This document shows positions 32,756 to 44,888 of a DNA stretch of 64,000 nt, one piece after another. Made by a program: the position numbers and the translations under genes. Positions within the stretch are counted from its first letter, which is position 1. Each line of letters begins with the position of its first letter. Origin of the DNA: Pisolithus tinctorius (Eukaryota; Basidiomycota; Agaricomycetes; Boletales; Pisolithaceae); the NCBI GenBank assembly GCA_024663395.1, contig JANFAH010000002.1, positions 868,001 through 932,000 of the forward strand, read 5' to 3'. Under the pieces are notes generated by a model. That model was not told the origin of the DNA and did no database searches. It saw nothing but the letters and a program-made list of their open reading frames with translations.

Positions 32756-34553
32756 TCAGTGGGTGCTGGCATGATGGGCAGCCATATGTAAATTGTTTGG
32801 GAGGTCATCAAGGAACAGTGCATGTGGAGTGATGGCAGGGAATGCCTGAATGATGTGCAGGGTGAGTATTATGGTGAGGTCGACAGGGCGACATGGTTGT
32901 CCTTGGGGCCTGACCACTCCCTCTCCTGTGTGGGCGATTTTTATGGCTTCCACACAGATGTGGTGCCAAGTATCCAACATATACCTGGGGATCATTGTCC
33001 AATATGTCCCCATCACCCATGTCACTCAAATTATCTATTCCATCAACTCCAATTACCTTGAAATAATCGCTTAACACCTTCAAATGAGCAACATCCTCAT
33101 ATGGGAGCCAGGTCTGCTCTCCTGCTGTCCACTGTACTTCAAACATTGCATTGGCATGACTCCTGTGGTGCTGGATTATACAATCTATGGCCCATTCACA
33201 GTTGGTCCCTCTGAACTCAGGTATCTGGTCATCCTGTCAACCTGGGAACTTTTGGTCATCATTTGGGATGTGAATCCTTAGTAGGGAAGAGTGGAACACA
33301 TTGCGCACCCCCTCTGCTTCAGGTTATCTGGGAGCTCAATCTGGAAAGAATAGTTCCCAAAATCTTCCAGTATTCAGTAAGGTCCCATGAATTTTGGTAC
33401 GAGCTTCTGAGATGTTCCCTTGGGGAGACTAATGTTCTTTGTAGACATGTATACAAGATCCCCTTTAATCTCGGCATTTTTTATTGGCACCGATGGTCTG
33501 TTTCATGTGTGATTTCATTATGGCATTGTGAGTGTCCATTATTGTCAGTTTCATCTTATTGGCAAAGGCTCTGACACTTGGGTACTCATCCTTTGTAGGC
33601 ACATCCCATATCATTTTTCAAGGCATCCATCCAGTATTCAGGAAGAATGGTGTGTAGCCTGTCAACTCAGACATTGCACTGTTGATGGCAAATTCAATGG
33701 CAGGCAGCTGTGACACCCAATCTTTCTGGTTATTGCCAATGCAACATCGCAACATTTTCCCGATGGTCTGATTTGCATGTTCAGTGGCTCCATCCATTTT
33801 CGGATGATAAGCACTGGACATTTCCTGCTTGATTCCAATCAAGCTATTAAGGTGCATCCAGAACAGGCTCATGAGTAGGACATCGCAGTCACTGACTATC
33901 GCCCTAGGTAAGCTGTGGTATTTGTATACCTCAGCAAACACCAATTCCGTGACCTCACAGGCAGTGTAGGTTGTTTTACTTGGTACAAGATGCACCATGG
34001 ACATTAACAAGTTGGTGATCACAGTGATCAAATCATAATTCCATTGTGGTCTTTAGACTCAGGTAGGGGGCCTATGAAATCAACCCCAATCGATTCCCAG
34101 GGCCATGAGATAGCAGGTTGAGCAGTCCGAACAGCTTGTGTGTTGGAGGTTTGCTGCATTGGCAGGTCTGGCAGGACATGCAGAACTCAGTGATGTCCTT
34201 TACCATAGTGCCCCACCATAGGAATTCCTGTATGTATGAGACTATTTTCTTTGCCCCCAGGTGGGCAAGAATAGAGTGTGCTTGATCGATTACAGTTTCA
34301 CAGAGTCGTTTGCCATTCACCTCAATATCTGGCACACAGAACACTGTGCAGTCATGTAGTTTCAGCTTGATGAATCCATCTGGCATGACTTCAAAGTTTT
34401 TAAATGCCTTTGGATCACTCAGGATTTGCTTGAAGAACAGGTCCTGGTTGTAATTGTCCTTTGCTGCCTCCAGTAGTCCCTCATTTCCTGGATATACTAC
34501 TAATGGTACATGCATCATTGTGCTCTTATCTGCACTATCTGGGGTAGTGGCGG
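32756..34553 (-). pseudogene. Chromovirus integrase and chromodomain
   Basis: Read leftwards: a pre-integrase linker GNEGLLEAAKDNYNQDLFFK and the zinc-binding region (AHSILAHLGAKKI, FCMSCQTCQCSKP, H-H-C-C type). The core follows with SDCDVLLMSLFW (second Asp region) and YHPKMDGATEHANQTIGKML (Glu), then PAIEFAINSAMSELTGYTPF. At the C-terminus is a chromodomain (FEVQWTAGEQTWLPYEDVAH, LKVLSDYFKVIGV), with a tail near 32,756. Frames break at several points (for example 34,031 and 33,618). By family the integrase inserts the cDNA, and the chromodomain steers it to modified histones. Separated from RT/RNase H by LTR A2. Confidence 0.85.
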
Positions 34554-36367
34554 TGTGAGTCAAAGTGAGGTTCAGGGTGGAAACCAACCAAAACCAACAC
34601 AAAAGACAAAAAGAGTGAGTGGTGGTGTGCCTATGCAGTACCTAGATGGTAGAACCTTTGATTTGGGAGGGCTTTTACAAACTACAACACTCAAAGATGA
34701 GTGCTGAGGGTTGGGGGTGCTCCTGATGAAGAGGGAGCAAGAATGCAATAGATTGCAATGGGGTAGGCTGCTGTCAGCCTACAGAAGGATGGATGATGAC
34801 TTAATTCAATGTCCTAGGCTGCACTGAGCTCAGGAAGGGCTTGGAGCGAAGTGGATTGATGATAGATGATAATAAGCAAAGTAGACAATAGTTAGACCCT
34901 TAATAAAGTCTCAACTATCAAAGCTACTGAATGATTTACTGAGAAATGATAAAATGCGAGCAAGAGGGGCTCTCTGATGTCTTCTCTTTTTTTTTCAGCT
35001 ATCTAAGTACAGTGATTTATGTACAGTACAGGGGCATTGCCTATGGAAAACAAGGTGCAAATGCTTGGTAAGTGATTGGTAACTGATGAGTAAGGAATGT
35101 AAGCAATGGGTAATCATCTTAGAAAGCATTGGTAAGCATTGGTAAGGATAAGTAAGCCAAAAAGTGAAGAATCAGTAAGCAAGGTCAAAAGATTAGTAAG
35201 TATTGGCAATAGGTGAGTCAAAGACAGTCAGAACATCAAAGTATGAGTCAAGTAATGTCAGGAACTGGGAAAGTGCACTGGAATCGCATTAGGGGGAGGC
35301 TGTGCATGTCACATCTCAAAGAGATTGCCTTTGGGCCAAAGTGGGATGACAGAGAGGCAGTGCTGATCTGATGCCGATACAGTACATCCAAAAGCAGACA
35401 GGGTGAGTCAGATGTCAACAGGGGTCAAGCTTTGGGGGTCTGTGGGGTGACAGGAGCATAGGGGATCACAACTTTCCCCCCCAAACCATCCTCTCAGTGA
35501 AGCAAACAAAAACTTCATGAATGAGGCTCTGTTGGAAGAGAGGATGAAGGGGGAGCGTTTTCTGCTGTATCTTGCAATAAGGAGGCAAGATATGCATCAT
35601 ACTCATCATGAATGTGATCAGGGAGAGTGGAGAACAGTAGATTATACTGTAGCTGTCACAATTTTGGAAGAATGATGGACAAGGCTGGTATGAAGACATT
35701 GCAGGGAGCAGGGAGGAAGGATCCATATGCTTCTTGGACTGGAGAGACTGAAATGACCACATAAGACCTTTCCAAGTGAATGACAGACCTAAGGTGACCA
35801 AAGAACGTCCTCCTAGAGGTCATACTGACAAAAAGAACATGCTGTCCAAGCTGGATGGGCTGAGAGGGGGCAGATGAGGGTGGGATGTACCAGGACACTT
35901 CAGGATGGAAGCTGGTAGGAACTCCTGGTAGATAGACATAGCCATGGTCCCTAGCAAAGATGACAAGCGAAATGATTGATGTGGAGGCAGCCATATCAGA
36001 AGAATTAGTGAAATGAGCATCTTTTGGAGGGAGTGCTGTAGAAATGTGTGGAGTGCACAGATCCTCTCCAATTTTGGAAGGTAGGATCGCGTGGCTGAGC
36101 ACTACAAGCAAGTGTGGGAATGGTTTTGGTATCTGCAGAAATGGCGGAGATATGTCGAAAACCAGAATGCCATACACAGGCACTTAAGAATTTTAACTGG
36201 TGCTTAACTCACTTCCTTCTTTTCCTTTAGCATTAACGACTTGTTCTTGTGTGAGGGATGACTGCCAACATTTCTGGCTGTCCTTCTTTGCATGAGGGCT
36301 ATGGTCTTCATCTCCATTCATCAGCTATATCCATGTCCACCTCACCAAACACCTTTGGTGTGTGACA
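34554..36367 (-). mobile_element. LTR, family A copy 2 (1,814 bp) inside the chromovirus
   Basis: Minus-strand orientation, TGTCACACACC (36,367) to TTTGACTCACA (34,554). It lies between the RNase H and integrase segments of one pol gene. Flanks CCCAC and CCGCC (minus orientation) do not form a clean duplication. Nearly full-length compared with A1. Confidence 0.8.
35514..35994 (-). pseudogene. U3 ORF of LTR A2, TGA-interrupted
   Basis: Begins MAASTSIISLVIFARDHGY (ATG 35,994) and tracks the A1 ORF residue by residue. A TGA at 35656-35658 stands where A1 has CGA (LRQLQY in A1). Beyond it the frame continues (PDHIHDEYDAYLASLLQD) to the shared C-terminus TEPHS. Confidence 0.6.
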
Positions 36368-36822
36368 GTGGGTTGTTCCATGTTTGTCACATGTATATTC
36401 TGCAATGCAGGTGCAGCATGGCTGTTCTTGGGTGAGGTAGGTATGTCTGTACCCTTCCCCCCCTTCTTTCACTCACCTGGGCCTAGGAGGGTGAAATGAC
36501 TGACTTCACACACAGACTCCATGCCAGTCTCCAGGTGACCTGTTTCTGCTGGGGGAGGGGGATTCCTTTGACAATGAGATTGCCCCAGTAGGATACCCAT
36601 TTGTGTGGTGTCAACAGCCTGATCCTGTGGCTTTCTTGGTGGTCTAATCTGGATCATCAACCTGGGTGCATTGGGTGATGATGGCGAGAACTTCCCAACA
36701 GGCACATTTGTTGACCTGCTCCCAGATGGTTGATCTGCTGATGGTCCTTGTTCATCTGGGGACATGGCAAGCACTTTGACCCCAACATACACAGGTGTGG
36801 TGAGTATGGTCCCAGCACTCTC
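36368..36822 (-). other. Chromovirus pol linker region, unassigned
   Basis: Minus-strand frame with NVPVGKFSPSSPNAPRLMIQ ends at 36,469. A purine tract (GAAAGAAGGGGGGGAAGG in minus sense) follows about 95 bp before LTR A2. A polypurine-tract role is possible but the distance is wrong. Confidence 0.3.
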
Positions 36823-38480
36823 TCAAGACACCAAGTCACTGACCTCCACATCATGATGTAGGTACTCACTCGGGGCATGAATTGTCCCTGGAGCATCAAA
36901 CTCATACATCCTTGATAGGGCATCTGGGAGGACATTGTCCATGCCCAGGACATACTTTATCTTGAAATCAAACTCTGCCAGCTTCTCCAGCCAGCATGCC
37001 TGCTGCCCAGATAGTTCTTTCTGATCCAACAGGTATGTTAAGCTTTTGTGGTCAGTCACCCAAGTGAAGTGAACCCCCTGCAGTATATCTTTATGCCTCA
37101 ACATTGTTTTGACACCCATGAGCAACTCCTGTTCATGGACAGGGTAGTTTCACTGCATGGATGACATCTTTGCCAAATAGAATGTAGACACCTTCAAGGA
37201 CTTCCAGTCCAGTCCCTGTGTGACAACACCACCAATACCATTCCCACATGCATTGGTCATTACCCATATGGGATCATGGTCAGGCCCATAGTCTAGAGGT
37301 ACTCAACAGTGAGGTGCACATGCCACAACATATTGTTTCACCATATCAAATGCTCACTGCTCAGTGTACATCCATTTAAATGGATGAGTTTCTGCACTGG
37401 CTTCTGCCAGCACTCCCAAAGGTACACACACTTTGCAAATATCATCAGTGAGGTAACCCACAGACCCAATAAAGCCTTTGCAGAGGGTGCAGTTGGTAGG
37501 AACCTTCCAATTGCAAATTCAATCAACTTTCTCTCAATCCATCTTGATGCCATCATCAGTGATGACATGTCCTAGGATCTTGACTTTGTTGCATAGGAAT
37601 TGAAGTTTCTTTTCGCTCAGGTACAGCTTTTGCTGAGTAAGAACCTGCAGTACTAACTTAACATGGCATACATGTTCCTCCAGGGTATCTGAATAAATGA
37701 TGATGTCATTGAGGTACACATCCACGAAAGATCCAATGTATTCCTGGAATATATGGTTCATGAGCACCTGGTAAGTCACTGGAGCATTACAGTCTCCCTG
37801 TTGTACAATGAGGCTGACCATATTTCCATCAGGAGTCATCACTGCAGTGTGCTCTACATGTTCTGGGATCACCCATATCTGTTCATATGTGTCAGCCCCA
37901 TCTATTATCAATCAGTATGGTCTTTGAGCCACCCATTATAGGATGCCATCCATATCAGGCATCGGGGATGACAACTTTCAGGTGTTCTTATTTCGTTCCC
38001 TCAGGTCCACTATGACTTGCAATTGTGGAGGGTTTCCTGGTTTGGGGATGAGCATCATAGGGCATGTATTGTGGGCAGCAGTGAGCTCCCACCAACCCAT
38101 TTTCAGGTATGCATTCTTCTTCTCAGTCCAGAGTGGTCACAATGCTTCTGGGCATTTAGATGGTCTCCATGGATATATTTTCTTCTTGTCAATCAGAGGA
38201 ATCTCATGGTTGATTGTGCAGAATGGTGGCAAGGCCATTGAGCCAACCACTGAACAGAATGGTTTCGACAGTTCCTTGAGGTATTGCCATGCTTTCTCAA
38301 GGCTATCATTGTATACCTCAGTTGCTTGTGACTCTAGGATGGATACCTGAGTGCCTTTCATTTCCATTGGGATTCTGCTCCCAATCACCACGTGCAGGGA
38401 GTGTAATCCTACCAATACCTGATGTTGGCAGAGGAATGGTGTTCCTAAAATCAGGTTGTAGTTTTGGATGTTCATCACAT
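36823..38480 (-). pseudogene. Chromovirus reverse transcriptase and RNase H
   Basis: The segment follows the protease in the same direction. INHEIPLIDKKK leads into RT, with PMMLIPKPGNPPQLQVIVDL, the first palm Asp region (IDGADTYEQIWV), and the active-site box now YLNDIIIYSD (Asp to Asn; codon 37708-37710). LYLSEKKLQFLCNKVKILGH follows. RNase H and tether: VTDHKSLTYLLDQKELSG, FKIKYVLGMDNVLPDALSR. Several stops and frameshifts break it. The YLDD to YLND change alone would abolish polymerase activity. Confidence 0.85.
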
Positions 38481-39564
38481 CAAAGTAACACTTGCAGTCT
38501 ATTCCCTGGTACTGAAATCATACTTTTGTTCTGAAGTTCACCTTTGATCTCGATCCTTGAATGGCCAGCTGAATGGTGAGGGGTTTCTCTAGTGGGATTC
38601 TTTTTACATTTAATTACTCCACTAGCATCACTGACATGAAATCTGCCAGGGATCCAGTGTCAATCAAGGCTTGCACAGGTTGGCCATTGATATGCACCAC
38701 CACAACTAGTCGCTTTGGAACCTTACACGTGAAATCTTTTGTGATTGCAGTGTTGCACTGTAATGTCAGGCAGCCATCCACCTTGACAGTGGTGCTGTGT
38801 AGGTGAAGCACATTACATGATATGTCCTTGAGCTCACATCCTGTCATTTGATGCATTGTTGCCTTCTCAGAATAGGTGAGCTGATCCCAGGTCATCATCC
38901 TCAGTGGGATCAGACCCAGCAAGGCTTACACACACATGGATCAATCTCTTTGCATGCCAACGCACGATGTCAAACTCTTCTGATTTTAGTTTGCATGCAG
39001 GGAGCTCAAAGCACAAGGCCATATCATAGTCAGAGACTTCATAAGTCAAGTCATCTTTAAGAATGCATGTGAAGCATCCCTGATTCTCTCCTTCAAGTAC
39101 CTGCAGGCTGTATGTCCCCAGCTTGGCTTCATGGCCTCCTCAATCAGGCATCCCATAGGTGCAGATCACCATGTTCAAGCTCCATCCAATCAGCATATGT
39201 CAGACTTCTTCATTCCGAGTTTCTCACCCTTTCTGAACCAGTACCAAGAATCTAGTTGGAAGGAAGGCTTCCCCAGCAAGCTGGTTTCGATGGTGATGGC
39301 ATTGGTGGGACCAAGGATGTCCCTTTCACTATCAGCAATCATATGTAGGCCATCTCCTATGTCATAGACCAGGAAATGAGTGTCCATAAAGGTACTTAGT
39401 GAGTCTGGGTCATCACCTGGATAGCATATGCCTGATAGCTGTTTGACTGCACATTCTTCTAGGGGCTGTCCAAGCTTAGGACCTGTGGAGCACTGACCTA
39501 GGAATTGGCTGCAAGAGTAAACATGAACTTGCATTCCCTCTGGTAAGTCATCTTTGTCCATCAT
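38137..39564 (-). pseudogene. Chromovirus protease region
   Basis: The aspartic protease signature is ALIDTGSLADF at about 38,640, with the flap/ILG part NYNLILGTPFLCQHQ at about 38,450. Upstream is a linker with DIGDGLHMIADSERD. The protease cuts the polyprotein; here the D-T-G is intact, unlike the protease of Gypsy B. Confidence 0.75.
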
Positions 39565-39810
39565 GACACTATTTCCAACATTCTTGTTATCATTGTCACT
39601 CCAGACACTTTCCAGGTCTGGTATATCATCATCATCAGGGAGGGTAGGTCCTCACACATGGATTAGATTCAACGATACCTTGGTGTCATCATTCAAGGAT
39701 TTAGCTAATTGCTGTTGACATTTGACATCACTGAAGTCCATGTCTATCCTGAAGCTTGCAACTCTGGGGGGCTTGTTTGATGAGGACACAGTATGTCTCA
39801 TTGGGCAGTT

Positions 39811-40920
39811 TTAGGAGAAGTTTCCAGCCTTATGACAGATATAGCACAGTCCTTTGGCCTTGTGCCACTCTTGCTCATCCTTGCTGAGCTTAGGTGCATC
39901 ACGTTTCCACTTTTCAGGTGGCCCATCACATTTTTCCCTGGGCTGACAAGTGTCCATCAGTGCTGCCTCCCTTTGTTGCTCATAATCCCTGTGCCTTCTC
40001 CTCCAGTGATGTCTCTGTTCATGCTTGGAGGATTCAAGTTCTTCTGGGGAAGCAGCTGTACTAGCCATGGCTCGCTTTTTGCTTTGTCATCTTTGGGACT
40101 TCAGGATATAATCTCCAGTGATAGACTGGGTGATCTTGAGTACCTCCATGCTTGCTATCACTCTCTTCAATGAAGATATCTCTGGGTGTAGCTTCTCCTG
40201 CCACAAGTCTTGTTGGAGCTCTTTGTGGAGGCCAGACCATAGTTTATGGACTTTAGCATGTTCGTCTGTCTCCCCAATCATGTTCCAAAGCTTGTTCAGC
40301 TCGTACACATAATTTTTTACAGTTTTGGAGTTCTGGTAGCATGCCTGCAGCTTTTCTCACTGCTGTAGCCAGAAATTGATAGGGAAGCAATAGTTGAAAA
40401 GTTCTGTAAAGAAATCTGACAGTCTCCCTTTGTAGCAGTCCCCAGATACTTTGCACATGTAGAACTTGTGTGCCTTGCCTGTCAGGTAGTGAGACAACAC
40501 AAAGGTGCATTTCTTTGGGGCCACTCAACCATCCTTGACATATGCAGTCCCTTCAGTGATGAAATGATGGTATGAGTGTGCATCATCCAACCCATCATAT
40601 TTACTAGGTGGGATTGGTTTCAGTGTCATCCTTCATCTCGATTTGGACTGTTTCTTTGCATTACAGTGTCCCTGTTTATGATGCCATCATTTCCCAGAGA
40701 CAAGCTGCTATCATCTGGAGGTGAGCTATCACTCATCAAATATGTATTGCCCAAGTCCTCAGAGTCAGATGACTCATCCAAGGGTGAGCTGCCATCTGAG
40801 TCACTGTTAGCATCTGACATGTCTTTGGTAGTATCTGAATCACTTTCACAATAGGATCTCTTCCTAGACTGACATTTTATTTCTTTATGCTTTTTAGAGT
40901 GCTTGTCACCTTTCTGTCAA
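39811..40920 (-). pseudogene. Chromovirus gag with zinc knuckle
   Basis: The N-terminal acidic/Ser-rich part has DANSDSDGSSPLDESSDSED. The retrotransposon-gag core includes YELNKLWNMIGETDEHAKVH and WSGLHKELQQDLWQEKLHPE. The nucleocapsid zinc knuckle is GLCYICHKAGNFS, stop, NCP. The third ligand His is Asn, and the stop inside the knuckle is TAA. Gag packages element RNA. The reading frame has several shifts. Confidence 0.75.
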
Positions 40921-40935
40921 GTTCAGGATGTCCAG

Positions 40936-42031
40936 TGTGAGTCAAAGTGAGGTTCAGTGGTGGAAACCAACCAAAACTAACACAAAAGACAATGAAAGCG
41001 AGTGGTGGTGTGCCTAAGCAGTACCTAGATGGTGGGACCTGTTCTTTGAAGGGGTTTTTGCAAGCTACAACACTCAAAGATGAGTGCTGAGGGTTGGGGG
41101 TGCTCCTGATGAAGAGGAAGCAAGAATGCAATAGGAAGCGATAGGGTAGACTGCTGTCAGCCTGCAGAAGGATGGATGGAGACTTAATTCAATGTCCTGA
41201 GCTGCACTGAGCTCAGGGAGGACTTGGAGTGAAGCTGATTGATGATAGATGATTATAAGTGAAGCAGATGATAGCTAGACCCTTAATAAATTCTCAACTA
41301 TTGAAACTGATGAATGATTCACTGAGTGATAAAATGTGAGCAAGGAATGATGGACAAGACTGGTATGAAGACATTGCAGGGAGCAGGGAGGAAGGATCCA
41401 TATGCTTCTTGGACTGGAGAGACTGAAACAACCACATAAGACCTTTCCAAGCAAATGACAGACCTGAGGCAACCAAAGAACATCCTCCTAGAAGTCATAC
41501 TGACAAAAAGAACATGCTGTCCAAGCTGGATGGGCTGAGAGGGGGCAGTCAAGGATGGGATGTACCAGGACACTTCAGGATGGAAGCTGGTAGGAACTCC
41601 TGGTAGATATATGTAGCCATGGTCCCTAGCAAAGGGGACAAGCAAAATGACTGATGTGGGGGCAGCCATATCAGAAGAATTAGTGAAATGAGCATCTTTT
41701 GGAGGGAGTGCTGTAGAAATGTGTGGAGTGTGCAAATCCTTTCCAATTTTGGAAGGTAGGATCGCATGGCTGAGCACTACAAGCGAGTGTGGGAATGGTT
41801 TCAGTATCTGCAGATATGTCAAAAACTGGAATGCCATACATGGGCACTTAAGAATTTTAACCAGTGCTTAACTCACTCCCTTCTTTTTCTTTGGCATTGA
41901 TGACTCATTCTTGTACAAGGCATGACTGCTGACATTTCTGGCTGTCCTTCTTCACATGAGGGCTATGGTCTTCATCTCCATTCATCAGCTGTATCCATGT
42001 CCACCTCACCAAACACCCTTGGTGTGTGACA
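40936..42031 (-). mobile_element. LTR, family A copy 3 (1,096 bp, internally deleted), upstream of chromovirus gag
   Basis: Same ends as A1 and A2. It is positioned as the 5' LTR: gag begins within about 20-80 bp of its end, and the junction reads CTCACA then CTGGACATCC, a possible primer-binding site. About 700 bp corresponding to A2 34,975-35,668, which includes the TATA region, is missing. Its right edge interrupts the last exon of zinc-cluster gene copy 2. Confidence 0.75.
41319..41669 (-). pseudogene. U3 ORF of LTR A3, truncated by deletion
   Basis: Starts MAAPTSVILLVPFARDHGYI (ATG 41,669) and follows A1/A2 to NVFIPVLSII, where the internal LTR deletion removes the C-terminus. Confidence 0.5.
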
Positions 42032-44751
42032 CTGCCTTCTCGATGAGGCTGAGGATGACCCCACTGATGATGATGTTGAGGCTTTTGCCTCAGACAGCTG
42101 ACTATCTGTCCTTTCCAGTACCCACACTCTGTCCATCATGCCCTCCCCCCGTACCCCCTTCTCCCTCAATACCCATACCTGCTTCTGCAGCCTCACCTGC
42201 CTTCCTGCAGCTTCTTTTGCTACCCTCCTTCCTTCTCCCATGCTGACTGGGGACAGTCAGCATTCAAAGTCCCCCATAGGGGTGACCCGCATACCACTTG
42301 CTCCATCCAATACCAAACATGGTCCATTTCCTCTTATCTGTTTTACCCCAGGTTTCATCCGGAGACCTCTGTTCCACCTGGGTTTCGTCTGGTGATTCTA
42401 ATGATAACTAGTCCTTACACCAAAAACATTAAAACTGCTAACAAAAAGTCCCAAACCATCTGGAAAAATAACAAAACACCAAATAAGTATATAGCTAACA
42501 CACTGTCTCCCCTATCTCTCTTACTAGTCTTGCTGATGCTGTCCTTGGCCACTCTATACCATGGATACTTGCAACCACCCCATGCATTTTGTCTTCAAAC
42601 GCACAGTCAGTGTGTGCCCCTTGATCTGTTTTCCCTTCAGTCTTCTGTCTCCTTCCAATTGATACCCAAAGACTGTACCAGTTACCCAATAAACAGTCCC
42701 TTCACTCCCTCTTCAAGATTCTGTCCCATCCTACCATCAAGTCCATTCCATGAGGACTCACCAATGTGGGCAGTCAAAAGCCGCATGAAGAAGACAAGTC
42801 AGGCAGTACCCCATGCAGAGCTGGCCCCTCACTGGGTGGACACAGGTCTCTCATGGAGCCTTACTTCACAGCCACACAGAACAGGCTAGCACAATGTGTT
42901 TTTCCACACATAATGCATGGAATGATGATGGTACAAGGGATAATGTGGAAACAAAGGTATATACTGCATGATGACCTACTCAATTCCATGCTCCGCCAGA
43001 GCCTCTGCAAGCTGCTTGATGTGCACCTGCAAACAAAGGTTTGCCATGTGCGAGGCCACTGCCTTGGCCCTTACCATTGTGAGTGCCTGCAAGAGGTCTG
43101 TTGCAGTCTTGCTGCTCACCACACTGCGCCCAGAGGCCTTGCCCTTTCTGCAGGTTCTGCTCTCGACCACCTCCACAATGTCATCATTGTCGTCATCATG
43201 AGCCCACTTAGATGGACTGGCCTCAGGAGCCTTCGAGGATCGCACTGCAGCAGGTTAGTCTCAGTCATGTTGAAACATGGTCATCACTTACCAACTGATG
43301 TGCTGGCCTGTGCCTGCTTTCCCAGGGCCTTCATTGACTTCTCACACCCCTGCTTCATACACATGCAGCCATCGCATGTTTGACCCTCTAGACCAAAACA
43401 CACCATGTTCTTCACTGAGCACCTTGTGCATGGCACCTTGTGCAGAACCGACCTGGGCAGGATCACAGCCCTTGGTCCTGCCTCATCCTCACTCTCTGCA
43501 GCGGTCTGCTGTGAATGCTGCAAATCCGCATGGTTACCATGACATTGTGAACCACTTAGGCTCACTTACCTTGCAAGCTGTCATAACTGTGCATTCACAC
43601 TAAGCCCTTACTCACTCCGCACCAACTCTGCCCAACTTCTGTTGGTTGCAAACTATCTCCACTCCAACTGCTGTTGGACTTGTGTTGCTCCCCTACCAGA
43701 CTGAGTGGTCCATTCTCTGAGGGGTCATGTGACTACCTTTGCAGTCAGGTACTCCGCAGTGTGCTCACCGCATGGTCCAGTACCTGGACTATTTCCCTTT
43801 CTGGATGTTCTGTGTTACCTGTTCGTATGTCCTCCATCTACCCTTCATTCGTCATCCAGGAAATTGTACTTGAAAATTTATGAGTCTCTGTATGTCAGTT
43901 CTGATTCTGATTACTGTACCTCTGTAGCAGTATAAAAACATGTACTGTACTCCGCTGTTCTTCAGTACGAATATCAACTTAGTTCCTACTCCTACTGTCT
44001 CTGACTTCTGCCTGTCAGAGTTACCTCCAACGCTCTGTCTATACTCTCCCTCTGAAATACGAGGGCTGAGATCATGCAAGGGGGTAGCACACGAGCTAAA
44101 CCCGACACCCTCACTCTGCTCTGCCTCTGCCTTGGCAGTCTTCATTCCTGCCGACACTCCACTAGTTGGAGTTCTGTTTTTCTGTGTCAGACTTGCTTCC
44201 AAACCTTTCTCTAGACCTTATATAGTGTCAGAGTTGGTCGGGGTAGGCCCGGACTTGACACAAGCCAGTTGTGGGACCTCCACATGAGACATTTTCACCC
44301 CTGCACCTTCATCACCAACCTCCACCATGCTCTCCTCACCCATCTGGACATCTTGCTCCACCTTCATGTGTGCTTCGGCCTCCTCTGCAGTCCACTGCTT
44401 GTACAAATTGTCAGCCTCCACCAGTGCAGGAGCATCCTCTGCATCAACCTGCATGGACACCCCAAGAGCCTTCCCTTGCTCGACCAGAGGCATCAATACT
44501 ACCGGTTGCAGGCTCGTCAGTGCCAGGTCACCATACGAACCACCTACTGTCTTCTCTTCCCAGCACCTCAACCACATCATCTTCTCCTCCCACATGTCCT
44601 CCCAGTTGTCAGGCACACACTTCGCTTCAGCCACGAGCCCTGCCGATGCAGCTGCAAGCTGCTCTCTTAAGGAGGCCTTCTCAGCCTCCACAGGATCTGG
44701 AGTAGGCACGTGAATGAGTTGGGAAAGGCGAGGGGCACAGTTAGCAGACAT
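42032..44751 (-). pseudogene. Coiled-coil / zinc-cluster protein gene, copy 2, with two LTR insertions
   Basis: Exon 1 (44,751-44,261, continuing 43,578) starts MSANCAPRLSQL, is Glu-rich (EEAEAHMKVEQDVQMGEESM), and ends MSHVEVPQLAC at a GTAAGTG donor. Exon 2 (about 43,525-43,284) carries the cysteine cluster VPCTRCSVKNMVCFGLEGQT and CDGCMCMKQGCEKS, with a GTAAGTG donor. Exon 3 (about 43,249-42,976) has DDDNDDIVEVVESRTCRKGK. A later block (42,241-42,032) has RLQKQVWVLREKG and SSASSRRQ, where LTR A3 cuts in. LTR D2 sits in exon 1. The domain order matches the 23.6-25.8 kb copy. Function unknown; DNA or RNA binding inferred from the cluster. Confidence 0.55.
43579..44260 (+). mobile_element. Solo LTR, family D copy 2, perfect target duplication
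   Basis: Runs TGTCATAACTGTGCATTCAC to GGCCCGGACTTGACA (682 bp). It is flanked on both sides by CAAGC (43574-43578 and 44261-44265). Removing it and one CAAGC restores the exon-1/donor sequence of the zinc-cluster gene. TATA-like AGTATAAAAACATG at about 43,930. Confidence 0.95.
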
Positions 44752-44888
44752 GACTAGAGTGATAGAGGGGATGATGAAGAGTCAGGAAGAATCAAATCGA
44801 TGCAAAGGTTTGAGCTGTGCACTAACAAATATATATACTTAGTGGCTATGAGGTGCTTATGTCATCAGTCCAGATGCCTATACATGGC

